From Pseudomonadota bacterium (GTDB taxonomy: Bacteria > Pseudomonadota > Gammaproteobacteria > Steroidobacterales > Steroidobacteraceae): DNA of 64,000 bases. Under the pieces are notes generated by a model, which saw only the letters and a list, made by a program, of their open reading frames with translations, ran no database searches and had not been told where the DNA came from. The stretch spans positions 72,406-136,405 of the forward strand of contig JADJOO010000018.1 in assembly GCA_016713725.1 (NCBI GenBank), written 5' to 3'. This document shows, piece after piece, positions 56,823 to 64,000 of the stretch (within the stretch, counting starts at the first letter, position 1; every line of letters starts with the position of its first letter). The position numbers were made by a program, and so were the translations under genes.

Positions 56823-57526
56823 CGACCGCCCGGCACATGGCTGAGCCAGTCCGGCGGCGCTGCGGGTCGGTTCCGGCGAGCGGACGTCAGGCGCTGGTTT
56901 CGAGCGGTCGACCCGGGACCTTCCCCCGGGCTTGGAAAGGCAGACACGCGCCCGGGGGAAGGTCCCGGATCGAGCGGGCATGCACCCGCCGGCGGCCACG
57001 ATGGCCGATGGCGGGCCGGGAAGTCTGGAGCGGCTGGACTCGGCTGTTACCGCCCGACGCTGGATCCGGTGGCGCTGCGTGCGCCGTGCAGTTCTCCGGC
57101 CCGGCGGAAAATCTGCTCAGGCGCTGCTCGCGAACGACTGATCCGGCCTCCCCCCGAGCGCGTGTCTGCCCTTCCGGGGAAGGCCCCGGGACCTTGGCCG
57201 CACCGGATCAAGCGCCGAACGCCGACTCGGTTGCCGCCCGCTGGCCAGGCCGAGACCGGTGGAAGGGGGGGCCGGACCGCAGCCGGGCCGTGCCGTCCGG
57301 CAGAAAATAACTTGCCGAGATGACCTGGGGGAGCAGGGGGAGTGCGTCCCAGGCCACCCGGCAAGTTCCGACGGGTTCATGTGGCGGGGGTCGCAGGGGG
57401 AGTGCACCCCAGGGCCACATAAGCGAAACCGTTGGACGGTTCCGAGACTACGTCTGATGCTGCAGTGCGACAAACGAAGTTTCATCAATTGATGAATGAC
57501 TTTTCGTCACCCTCCGCCGTCCGCCG
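56823..57526. repeat. 704-bp non-coding, repeat-rich intergenic region
   Basis: No convincing gene. Contents: (1) a perfect 19-bp inverted repeat, arms 56913-56931 and 56950-56968, loop 18 nt; (2) a related copy in opposite orientation around 57125-57190, sharing GGCAGACACGCGC and G-rich flanks; (3) two direct repeats of GCAGGGGGAGTGC plus CCCAG/GCCAC at 57333-57357 and 57393-57418; (4) a smaller hairpin ATGTGGC/GCCACAT (57379-57420). It looks like a cluster of extragenic repeats or a decayed small mobile element. Confidence 0.6.
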
Positions 57527-58438
57527 TTACGCGGGAACCTGGAATTGTTCGATCGACCAGGCGACCAGCTCGCGGACTTCCGAGCGCTCGAAATCACCGC
57601 GCCGGGCCACCAGGTAATACGCCTCGTCGCCTCGCAGGTCGAACCCCTCGATGTGCACCAGCGCCCCGCGTTCGAACCATGGCTGGCAGACGATCGCGGG
57701 CACCAGCGCGATCCCGCCATCCCGTTCCGCGGCGCGGGTGACGGCGACCATGTTGTCGAATTCGACCACGTTGCTGACCCGGCGCAGATCGAGCCCGACC
57801 TGGTTGAGCCAGAGGTCCCCGACGTCGTTGCGGAAGCTGCGATGCATGATCAGGGTCTGGCCGTCGAACGCGTGCGAGTTCGGCTTGCCGGCCATGGAGT
57901 TGGCGATCTTGGGCGATGCTGCCGCCACCAGCTGCAAGGGCATGAGACGCACGGCTTCGACGCTCCCGTCGGTGGGCGGGCCGCCCGACAGGACGATCGA
58001 GACGTCCGTGAAACCCGAATGCTGGCCCGGGCGCGGGTCGTGCGTGTCGACCTGGATGTCGATACCAGGATGTTGCGCGTGGAAGTCGGGCAGGCGCGGC
58101 GCAAACAGTTCACTGGCGAAGAACGGCGGCATCACGATCGTCAGCTGGCGCCTTGCGCCGGACGTGATCCGCGTTCGTTCGATGGCCGCGCTCAGGGCGC
58201 CCAGGGCCGGCTCGAGGTCATCCAGCAGTTGCCGTCCTACGGGAGTCAGCACGACGGACCGCGTCCGTCGCTGGAACAGCGTGACGCCGAGCTGTTCTTC
58301 GAGTTCCTTGACCTGGTGGCTGACGGCCGAGGGCGTCAGCGACAGGCGGTCTGCCGCATCCTTGAAGCTCGAGTGGCGAGCCGCGACGCAGAAAGCTCGC
58401 AACAGCCGTAAAGGCGGCGTCCTGATCTGGGCAACCAT
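57527..58438 (-). CDS. LysR-family regulator (GcvA-like)
   Basis: 303 residues from MVAQIRTPPLRLLRAFCVAARHSSFKDAADRL. HTH: LSLTPSAVSHQVKELEEQLG. Ligand domain: TSGARRQLTIVMPPFFASELFAP, HPGIDIQVDTHDPRPG, VTRAAERDGGIALVPAIV. The PPLRLLRAF start and the lack of long insertions place it with GcvA-type regulators of amino-acid or beta-lactamase-type genes. Its target is not evident; the upstream region toward the GNAT gene includes AT-rich promoter-like sequence. Confidence 0.9.
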   Translation of the reverse strand: MVAQIRTPPLRLLRAFCVAARHSSFKDAADRLSLTPSAVSHQVKELEEQLGVTLFQRRTRSVVLTPVGRQLLDDLEPALGALSAAIERTRITSGARRQLTIVMPPFFASELFAPRLPDFHAQHPGIDIQVDTHDPRPGQHSGFTDVSIVLSGGPPTDGSVEAVRLMPLQLVAAASPKIANSMAGKPNSHAFDGQTLIMHRSFRNDVGDLWLNQVGLDLRRVSNVVEFDNMVAVTRAAERDGGIALVPAIVCQPWFERGALVHIEGFDLRGDEAYYLVARRGDFERSEVRELVAWSIEQFQVPA

Positions 58439-58592
58439 GTCCGTTCCGTTCGTTTCGCCAGAGACGGGCAACTTGCGTGCCAGTCGAACGAATCCGCTGA
58501 AAGACAATATAAACAAAAGGATAGGGACGCGGCGGCTTCGTCCCGCGCTCGCCAGCCCCTCGCGCACGATTATAGCGCTCGTCTGTGACGGG

Positions 58593-58608
58593 TCTGCACG
58601 GAACCGTG
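58593..58608. repeat. Short perfect hairpin TGCACGG-AA-CCGTGCA
   Basis: A 7-bp arm dyad with a 2-nt centre, 10 nt beyond the GNAT stop. It may stabilise mRNA 3' ends. No T-run follows. Confidence 0.4.
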
Positions 58609-58617
58609 CATGGGCGG

Positions 58618-59154
58618 TCACCCGCCGAGCCGCGCCATCAGCAGCGCGTCGATGTCGTGCCCATCGACACAAAGGTACTTGCGGCAGGTGCCTTCCGTGA
58701 CGAAGCCGAACCGCCGATAGAGCGCGATGGCCGGCAGGTTGTCCGCGCGCACGATCAACTCGGACCGTCGGATCCCTTGCGCCCAGGCCAGTTCGAGCGT
58801 GTCCGCGAGCAGGCGACTGCCGATGCCCCGGCCGCGGTAGGCCGCGACTATCCCCATGCCGAGTACGGCAGTGTGCCGCAGGGTGGGTGCCGCCTTCGGT
58901 CGCAGGTCGCACCAGCCAACCACTCCGTCTGCGGCGACCGCCACTACGTGCACCGCGCCAGTCCGCAGGCTGTCGAGCACGAACCGGCGCGTGCGCAGGA
59001 ACGACGGCGCCTCGAGCATGGCGAGGTAGCGGCGTTCCTTCGCGATGCCGTCGAGGGCCGCGTGATAGCCGGCGATGTGCTGCCGGCCGATCGGCACGAT
59101 TTCGAGGTATTCCGCCGTCGATGTGGCCGCTGCGGGCCAGGACACGCTGCTCAT
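58618..59154 (-). CDS. GNAT-family N-acetyltransferase
   Basis: 178 residues from MSSVSWPAAATST. Acetyl-CoA-binding loop in VLGMGIVAAYRGRGIGSRLLADTLELAWAQG, then ELIVRADNLPAIALYRRFGFVTEGTCRK, typical of GNAT proteins acting on amino groups. The ending DALLMARLGG is usual for RimI/YhhY-like members. Substrate unknown. Confidence 0.88.
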   Translation of the reverse strand: MSSVSWPAAATSTAEYLEIVPIGRQHIAGYHAALDGIAKERRYLAMLEAPSFLRTRRFVLDSLRTGAVHVVAVAADGVVGWCDLRPKAAPTLRHTAVLGMGIVAAYRGRGIGSRLLADTLELAWAQGIRRSELIVRADNLPAIALYRRFGFVTEGTCRKYLCVDGHDIDALLMARLGG

Positions 59155-59239
59155 GCGCGCATCCTCGCATGGGTGCCCCGCAGCGTCGTCATGCAGCAAG
59201 CTGCCAACCGGTCGTCCGATCTCTTATCCTTCGCGCACC

Positions 59240-60379
59240 ATGAATGCACCCTCAACGACGGCGCACTGGCGCGCGCTGCGGCTGATGCTCCTCCGCCGCG
59301 GCGATGCCCGCGCCGCCCGCGACCTTGTTCCTGCAGGCCGCCCGGGCCGGGCAGGCCGATGTCCCCGTCATCCTGGGGCTGGCGTACGCGTGCCGCGCGC
59401 TGCAGGACTGGGCCGGTGGGCGCCTCGTCGACCGCGTGCTCACGCTCGACCCGCGCAACGTACGCGCGCTCGTGATGAAAGGCGACGGTTTCGAGCAGGC
59501 GGGAAACACTCGCGCAGCGTCGGCGTACTACCGCGCGGCACTGCGGTCGGCACCGCCGCCCGACAGGGTGTCGCCCGACCTGCTGCAGGAGTTGCGTCGC
59601 GTCCAGCAGGCGAGCGAGAAGTACGAGAAGCGCTACGAGGAACACATGCGCACGTGGCTCAAGTCGCATGGCTTCGACGAATCGGAGTCGAATACACGCG
59701 TCCGCCAGTCGCTCGACATCATGCTCGGCCGCAAGCGCATCCACCTGCAGGAGCCGCGTCATTTCTACTTTCCGCAGCTGCCGCAGAGGCAGTTCTACGA
59801 CCGCGCGGACTTCCCGTGGCTCGATGCGATCGAAGCCGCGACCGACAGCATCCGCGCGGAATGGCAGGCCATCCGGCAGGGCACGTCCTTTAAGCCTTAC
59901 CGGCGGGCGCGGCCAGGCGGGGCGAACTGCGTCAGCGCTTTCCTTCTGGCAGAACGGCGAACTGAACCGAGACCATGCCGCCCGCTGCCCGCAGACGATG
60001 GCTGCCTTGGCCAACGCGCCACCGTCGCGCAGATCCCCCACTTCGCCTTCGGTGCTGTTCGCGCACTTGCGGCCGGCACGCACATGCCGCCCCGGAGCGG
60101 GCCGACCAATACGCGCCTGCAGGTGCACCTGCCACTGATCGCGCCGAGCAAGTGCCGCTTGCGTGTCGGCAACGACGTGCGCGAGTGGCAGGCAGGCCGT
60201 GCCTCGGTGTTCGACGATTCGATGGACCACGAGGCATGGAACGACGGTGACCAGGCGCTGGTCGTCCTGCAGTTCGACATTGCACGGCCCGAGATGACCG
60301 AGGACGAGAACCGGCTGTAGCGACGCTGCTCGAAGGCATCGACGCGTTTGCGGGCCAGAAACCCGAGTGGAACATCTAG
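59240..60379 (+). CDS. Aspartyl/asparaginyl beta-hydroxylase-type dioxygenase with TPR, several frameshifts
   Basis: Start MNAPSTTAHWRALRLMLL at 59240. TPR-like N-terminus (QAARAGQADVPVILGLAYACRALQ, LVMKGDGFEQAGN), then LQEPRHFYFPQLPQRQFYDR and the double-stranded beta-helix: PHFAFGAVRALAAGTHMPPRSGPTNTRLQVHLPL, CRLRVGNDVREW, RASVFDDSMDHEAWN (Fe ligands His). The chain moves between frames near 59310, 59930, 60030 and 60310; the final frame ends LLEGIDAFAGQKPEWNI. No internal stops otherwise. It hydroxylates a protein or amino acid, Fe/2-oxoglutarate dependent by family. Confidence 0.8.
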
Positions 60380-60393
60380 GTCCGCCGCACGAC

Positions 60394-61286
60394 ATGCTCT
60401 ATCTGGTCGACGCCAGCGTCTTCATTTTCCGCGCGTGGTTCTCGGTCCCCGTGGACGTCGCCGATCGCGATGGCAACCCGGTCAACGCCGTGCTCGGCTT
60501 CGCCCGCTTCCTCGCCGAACTGCTCGAAAAGGAATCCCCGCGGCACATCGCCGTCGCGTTCGACGAGAGCCTCGAACAGGGATACCGCAACGAGATCTAT
60601 CCGGCCTACAAGGCCAACCGGGAGCCTGCGCCGATCGAGCTGAAGCGGCAGTTCGCGCTCTGCCAGGAAATCTGCACAGCGCTCGGCGTGGCGCAGTACG
60701 GCAGTTCGCGTTACGAGGTCGACGACATCATCGGCACGCTGACCACGCGCGCGCGCGGCCGGGCCTGCCGGTCACGATCGTCAGCCGCGACAAGGACCTG
60801 ACGCAGCGCTGTCGTCGGGTCGACGTCTATTGGGACGCGGTGCCGGACGTTCGCTACGGGTACGACGACATCGCGGAGCGATTCGGGGTGGTTCCCGAGC
60901 GCATGGCGGACTTCCTGGCGCTGATGGGTGACGCCGTGGACAACATCCCGGGCGTGCCGGGCGTTGGCCGCAAGACGGCGCAGACGCTGCTCAAGCATTT
61001 TCACACGCTCGACGGCGTGCTCGACAGCATCGACCAGGTTGGCAAGCTCAAGTTTCGCAACGCCACGTTCATCGCGGAGAGCCTGCGCGAACATCGCGAG
61101 ACAGCGCTGTTGTCGCGGCGATTGACCGCAATTGCATGCGACATGCCACTGCCGATCAGCCGCATGAGCGAACTGCGGCTGCTGCCGCCGGACCTCGCCA
61201 CGCTCGACACTTTCTGCGAGACGCAGAATTTCGGCCGGTCGCTGCGCGACCGGCGCGCCGGCTGCATTCCGCGGCACGCAGGCTGA
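60394..61286 (+). CDS. 5'-3' exonuclease (FEN/PolI-N-like), one frameshift
   Basis: About 297 residues. N-terminal PIN/FEN core: MLYLVDASVFIFRAWFSVP, HIAVAFDESLEQGYRNEIYPAYKANRE, SSRYEVDDIIGTLTTRAR (metal-binding Asp/Glu). After a shift in the CG-rich 60744-60762, the second frame gives LPVTIVSRDKDLTQR, YGYDDIAERFGVVPERMADFLALMGDAVDNIPGVPGVGRKTAQTLL (H3TH). Similar to the stand-alone exonuclease IX/PolA N-domain. It begins 15 nt after the hydroxylase stop. Confidence 0.85.
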
Positions 61287-61599
61287 GTCGACGCCTGCCG
61301 GTCGCTGCGTGAGGAACGCTCGGCTGCGGGAGTCGATTGAGGACGAAAAAACCGGAGCAGGAGGGGGAAACCTGCTCCGGTGTGCAGTGGGCGTCGAGGG
61401 CTTAATGCAGCCGTCCCTGCTGCCATCTATCGGCTCGACGCTGCCTCTCGGCCTGAGTCAGGGTTCGTCCCCGAGGATGAGCACCTGACGCGTTGACAGC
61501 GTGCCCGACGCTGCGTCGATGCTGTGACAGGTTCGTTGCTTTCATTGCAGTTCGTGCGGGTCGCCCGAGGTTTTCCCGCCCAAGCCGCGGACAGCATGA
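61287..61599. other. Intergenic region with a hairpin
   Basis: 313 nt between the exonuclease and the patD stop, both ending here. It holds the terminator listed at 61345-61381. Otherwise no gene is supported, though a small RNA from the minus strand cannot be ruled out. Confidence 0.5.
61345..61381 (-). terminator. Rho-independent terminator on minus strand
   Basis: Perfect 11-bp stem ACCGGAGCAGG/CCTGCTCCGGT with a 9-nt loop. On the minus strand it is followed by TTTTT (61346-61350). It would end minus-strand transcription about 220 nt after the patD stop. Confidence 0.75.
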
Positions 61600-63032
61600 C
61601 TAAAGCCTTCTGACCATCACGTGCCGCGACCGAATAGTCCTCCAGCGCATATGCCGACAAGTCCTTGCCGTAGCCGGAGCGCTTGAGGCCGCCGTGCGGC
61701 ATCTCGCTGACCAGCATGAAGTGCGTGTTGATCCACTTGCAGCCGCACTGCAGCCGCGATGCCACCGTCATCGCCTTGCCGACGTCCTGTGTCCACGCAC
61801 TGACGAAGCCAAGGCCGTACTCCGAATCGTTGGCCCACTTCACGGCGTCGTCCGCATCCTTGAAGCGCGTGACCGAGACGACGGGACCGAAGACCCCGCG
61901 TTGCACGATCTCGTCGCCTTGGCGCGCGTTGGCGATGACCGTGGGTTCGAAGAAGAAGCCGTTGCCGGTGCCCGCGTTGCCGCCCGCAGTGATCTCGATT
62001 GCTTCTGCCGCCGCGCACGCTATACGAAGCCGGGCACGCGATTGCGCTGTTCGGCGCTGATCAACGGGGCCCATCTCGACGCCGTTGGCGGTCTGCAGCC
62101 CGGTCTTGATGGTGCTTACCGCGCTCGACAGATCGGCGACGAAGGGCGGTCGCTAGACCCTCCGCGCCCGCGTAGATGCGATAGGCGGCCGTGCAGTCCC
62201 GCCGGCGTTGTAATAGCCGAACGTGGCACGCCTTCCACGACGCCCCGCACGTCGGCGTCGTCGGCGGCTACGATCACCGGCGCCTTGCCGCCGAGTTCGA
62301 GGTGGGTGCGCTTGATGCCGTCGGCGGCCTGCGCGAGGATCCGGCCGCCGGTCGCGACATCGCCGGTCAGCGAGATCATGCGTACCTTCGGATGCCTCGT
62401 GAGCGGGGCGCCGACACTGGCGCCGCGGCCGCAGACGATGTTGACGGCACCCGCCGGCAGGATTTCCGCCAGCAGTTCCGCGAGCTTCAATGCCGTGAGC
62501 GGCGTCTGCTCCGACGGCTTGAGCACGACGGTGTTGCCCGCCGCGAGTGCCGGGCCGAGCCTCTGCTGCCATCAACGCGGATAGTTCCAGGGCGCGATCG
62601 AGGCGACGACGCCGATCGGGTCGCGCCGGATCATGCTCGTGAATCCCGCGATGTACTCGCCGGAAACGCGGCACCGTCATCGTGGCATGCGCCGGCGAAG
62701 AACCGGAACACGTCGGCAATCGCCGGGATCTCGTCGTTGAGCGCAGCCGCGAGCGGTTTGCCGCAGTTCTGCGACTCCAGCTTCGCGAACGCGGCGCCGT
62801 CGGCTTCGATGCGATCGGCCAGCTTCAGCAGCAGGTACGCACGATCCCGGGTGCGGTGCGCGCCCAGCCCTCGGGAACGCAGCGTCCGCCGCCCTCAGCC
62901 GCGTCGACCTGTCCGCGCGAAGCCGCGGGAACCCGGGCCAGCACTCTGCCGGTCGCCGGGTTCAGGCACGTCTTCGACCTTGCCTTCGCCGGCGACGAGC
63001 CTGCCGTTGCCACCCCAGGAGCCGGTTTGCAT
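61600..63032 (-). CDS. patD: Gamma-aminobutyraldehyde dehydrogenase PatD (YdcW), many frameshifts
   Basis: NAD-dependent oxidation of 4-aminobutyraldehyde to GABA in putrescine degradation. The start MQTGSWGGNGRLVAGEG at 63032 has an AGAGG site. Recognisable in alternating frames: LNPATGRVLARVPAASRGQVD, ESQNCGKPLAAALNDEIP, RDPIGVV-like, VLKPSEQTPLTALKLAELL, MISLTGDVATGG, THLELGGKAPVIV, DCTAAYRIYA (active Cys), EIVQRGVFGPVVSVTRF, SEMPHGGLKRSGYGKDLSAYALEDY, and RHVMVRRL at the end. At least six indels; likely sequence errors. Follows ydcV as in E. coli ydcSTUVW. Confidence 0.85.
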
Positions 63033-63070
63033 GGATTCGCCTCTTGGAAATGTTGCGGGAAAGCTGTGCG

Positions 63071-63868
63071 TCAGTGGCCCGACGACGACTCGTCCGGCGC
63101 GTCAGGTAGTAAGCCAGCAGGATCGGCACGAGCGTGACGAGGATCACGACGACCGCGACGACGTTGGTCACGGGTCGCTCGCGCGGCCGGAACAGTTCGC
63201 CGTAGAACCAGATCGGCAGCGTGCGTTCGTACCCGGCCGTGAACATCGTGACGATGATCTCGTCGAACGACAAGTGCGAACGCCAGCATGCCGCCTGCCA
63301 GCAGCGCCGTAGCGATGCTGCGGCAGCACGTAACGGAACGTCTGGTGGCCGCGGGCGCCAAGGTCCATCGAGGCCTCGACCCAGCTGGGCGGAATGCGGC
63401 GCAGGCGCGCGACGACGTTGTTGTGGACGATGACGAGACAGAACGTCGCCTGACCCGCGACGATGGTCCAGAAGCCCGGCTCGAGGCCGGCAGTGCGCGG
63501 GCCCGCCAGCAGCGCGAGGCCGGTGAGGATGCCGGGCAGCGCGATCGGCAGCACGAACAGCGGGATCTAACCGCTTGCCGTGGAAACTGCGCCGGGCGAA
63601 GCGCGAATACGACCAGCGTGCCGAGGACGAGCGCAGAACAGCGTCGCCACCGCGGCGACCAGCAGCGACAGCCGCATCGATTCCCAGATGTCCGCGCGGG
63701 CAGAAGGCGACGTCGAACCAGTGCGGCAGCGTCAGCCCGGGCGGTGAAACTGGTAGGTCGGTCCTCGGTGGTGAACGCATACAGCATGATCACCCAGACG
63801 GGCGCGTGCAGGAACACGAGGCCGGCGGCGGCCATCGCCTTCGTGAACACGCCGACGCGCGTTCCCAC
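63071..63868 (-). CDS. ydcV: ABC transporter permease YdcV (polyamine-type), frameshifted
   Basis: Inner-membrane permease for a putrescine-type ABC importer. GTG start at 63868. Fragments in different frames read LVFLHAPVWVIMLYAFTTED, LPIALPGILTGLALLAG, VEASMDLGARGHQTFRYVLP (EAA loop), LSFDEIIVTMFTAGYERTLPIWFYGELFRP, TNVVAVVVILVTLVPILLAYYLTR. The order matches E. coli YdcV. Several indels break the frame. 18 nt after ydcU and 38 nt before patD. Confidence 0.8.
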   Translation of the reverse strand: MGTRVGVFTKAMAAAGLVFLHAPVWVIMLYAFTTEDRPTSFTARADAAALVRRRLLPARTSGNRCGCRCWSPRWRRCSALVLGTLVVFALRPAQFPRQAVRSRCSCCRSRCPASSPASRCWRARALPASSRASGPSSRVRRRSVSSSSTTTSSRACAAFRPAGSRPRWTLAPAATRRSVTCCRSIATALLAGGMLAFALVVRRDHRHDVHGRVRTHAADLVLRRTVPAARATRDQRRRGRRDPRHARADPAGLLPDAPDESSSGH

Positions 63869-63886
63869 GACGGACAGCGCGGCTGC

Positions 63887-64000
63887 TCAGAGCGCATCGA
63901 ACGCTCCCAGCCTTCGCGCGAGGGCGAGGTACAGGCCGATCAGCCCGATCGGGAGCCCACGGAGAATGCGGCGGCAGGCGACAGGTTGCCGGCGGTGCCC
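63887..64000 (-). CDS. ydcU: ABC transporter permease YdcU, 3' end only
   Basis: Last 37 codons of a permease running off the window: LPIGLIGLYLALARRLGAFDAL and a stop at 63887. The ending is typical of YdcU/PotB-type permeases, and the position just upstream of ydcV fits ydcSTUVW. The ATPase and binding protein would lie outside. Confidence 0.65.
   Translation of the reverse strand, partial: GHRRQPVACRRILRGLPIGLIGLYLALARRLGAFDAL

Noticed and set aside
56881..57310. Open frames such as 56510-57310 in the repeat-rich region
   Set aside because: They follow the repeats, lack ribosome sites and domain motifs.

Overview
The window is GC-rich bacterial DNA with dense, short-spaced genes on both strands. 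It most resembles a gammaproteobacterium. The evidence is a priA-argS-SPOR block, an OxyR with the Escherichia coli cysteine spacing, CysB, yajQ, comM, a Fur-type box and a PatD/YdcV/YdcU cluster. A Steroidobacter- or Xanthomonas-like lineage is possible, but that is inference. No rRNA, tRNA, CRISPR array or intact insertion sequence was seen.

Layout, left to right. 1-3021: an archaic chaperone-usher pilus operon on the minus strand (usher running off the edge, chaperone, spore-coat-U-type subunit). 3224-6227: a very large lipase / M17-N-like / CHAT-protease fusion. 6257-9713: an oxyR-PCu(A)C copper chaperone pair, a NUDIX hydrolase, a D-2-hydroxyacid dehydrogenase and a GIY-YIG-like protein. 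9831-14900: a complete NAD-linked bidirectional [NiFe] hydrogenase operon, hoxFUYH plus the endopeptidase hoxW. 14907-21452: a DUF3011 protein, an acyl-lipid or acyl-CoA desaturase, a GFA-like protein, an alpha/beta hydrolase and a Fur-box-associated TonB receptor. 21582-26218: yajQ, a TlpA-like lipoprotein, a DUF2780-like protein and a HerA-like ATPase.

26372-42337 is dominated by sulfur and oxyanion uptake. There is a sulfate ABC operon (a CysA-type ATPase with a fused USP-like domain, cysT, cysW) whose frames run on into a histidine kinase and a response regulator. Further right are two tandem sulfate-binding proteins, an OprP-type porin and cysB. Between them lie an exonuclease, a PhnA-domain protein, an amidohydrolase and an ABC exporter. 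42433-50515 holds comM, a SPOR protein, argS, priA and a sigma / membrane protein / DUF3106 operon. 50588-56822 has a von Willebrand A protein, a 76-base poly-C run, pntB/pntA transhydrogenase and an HNH nuclease. 56823-57526 is a non-coding, repeat-rich stretch. 57527-64000 has a GcvA-like LysR regulator, a GNAT acetyltransferase, an Asp/Asn beta-hydroxylase, a 5'-3' exonuclease, and a patD-ydcV-ydcU putrescine-type cluster.

Many genes carry +1/-1 frameshifts, often at short G or C runs. They are absent from about 30 to 50 kb and dense in 19-21.5 kb, 52-55 kb and beyond 59 kb. Together with the poly-C run, this points to sequence or assembly error more than to real gene decay. Such genes are described as single frameshifted genes.
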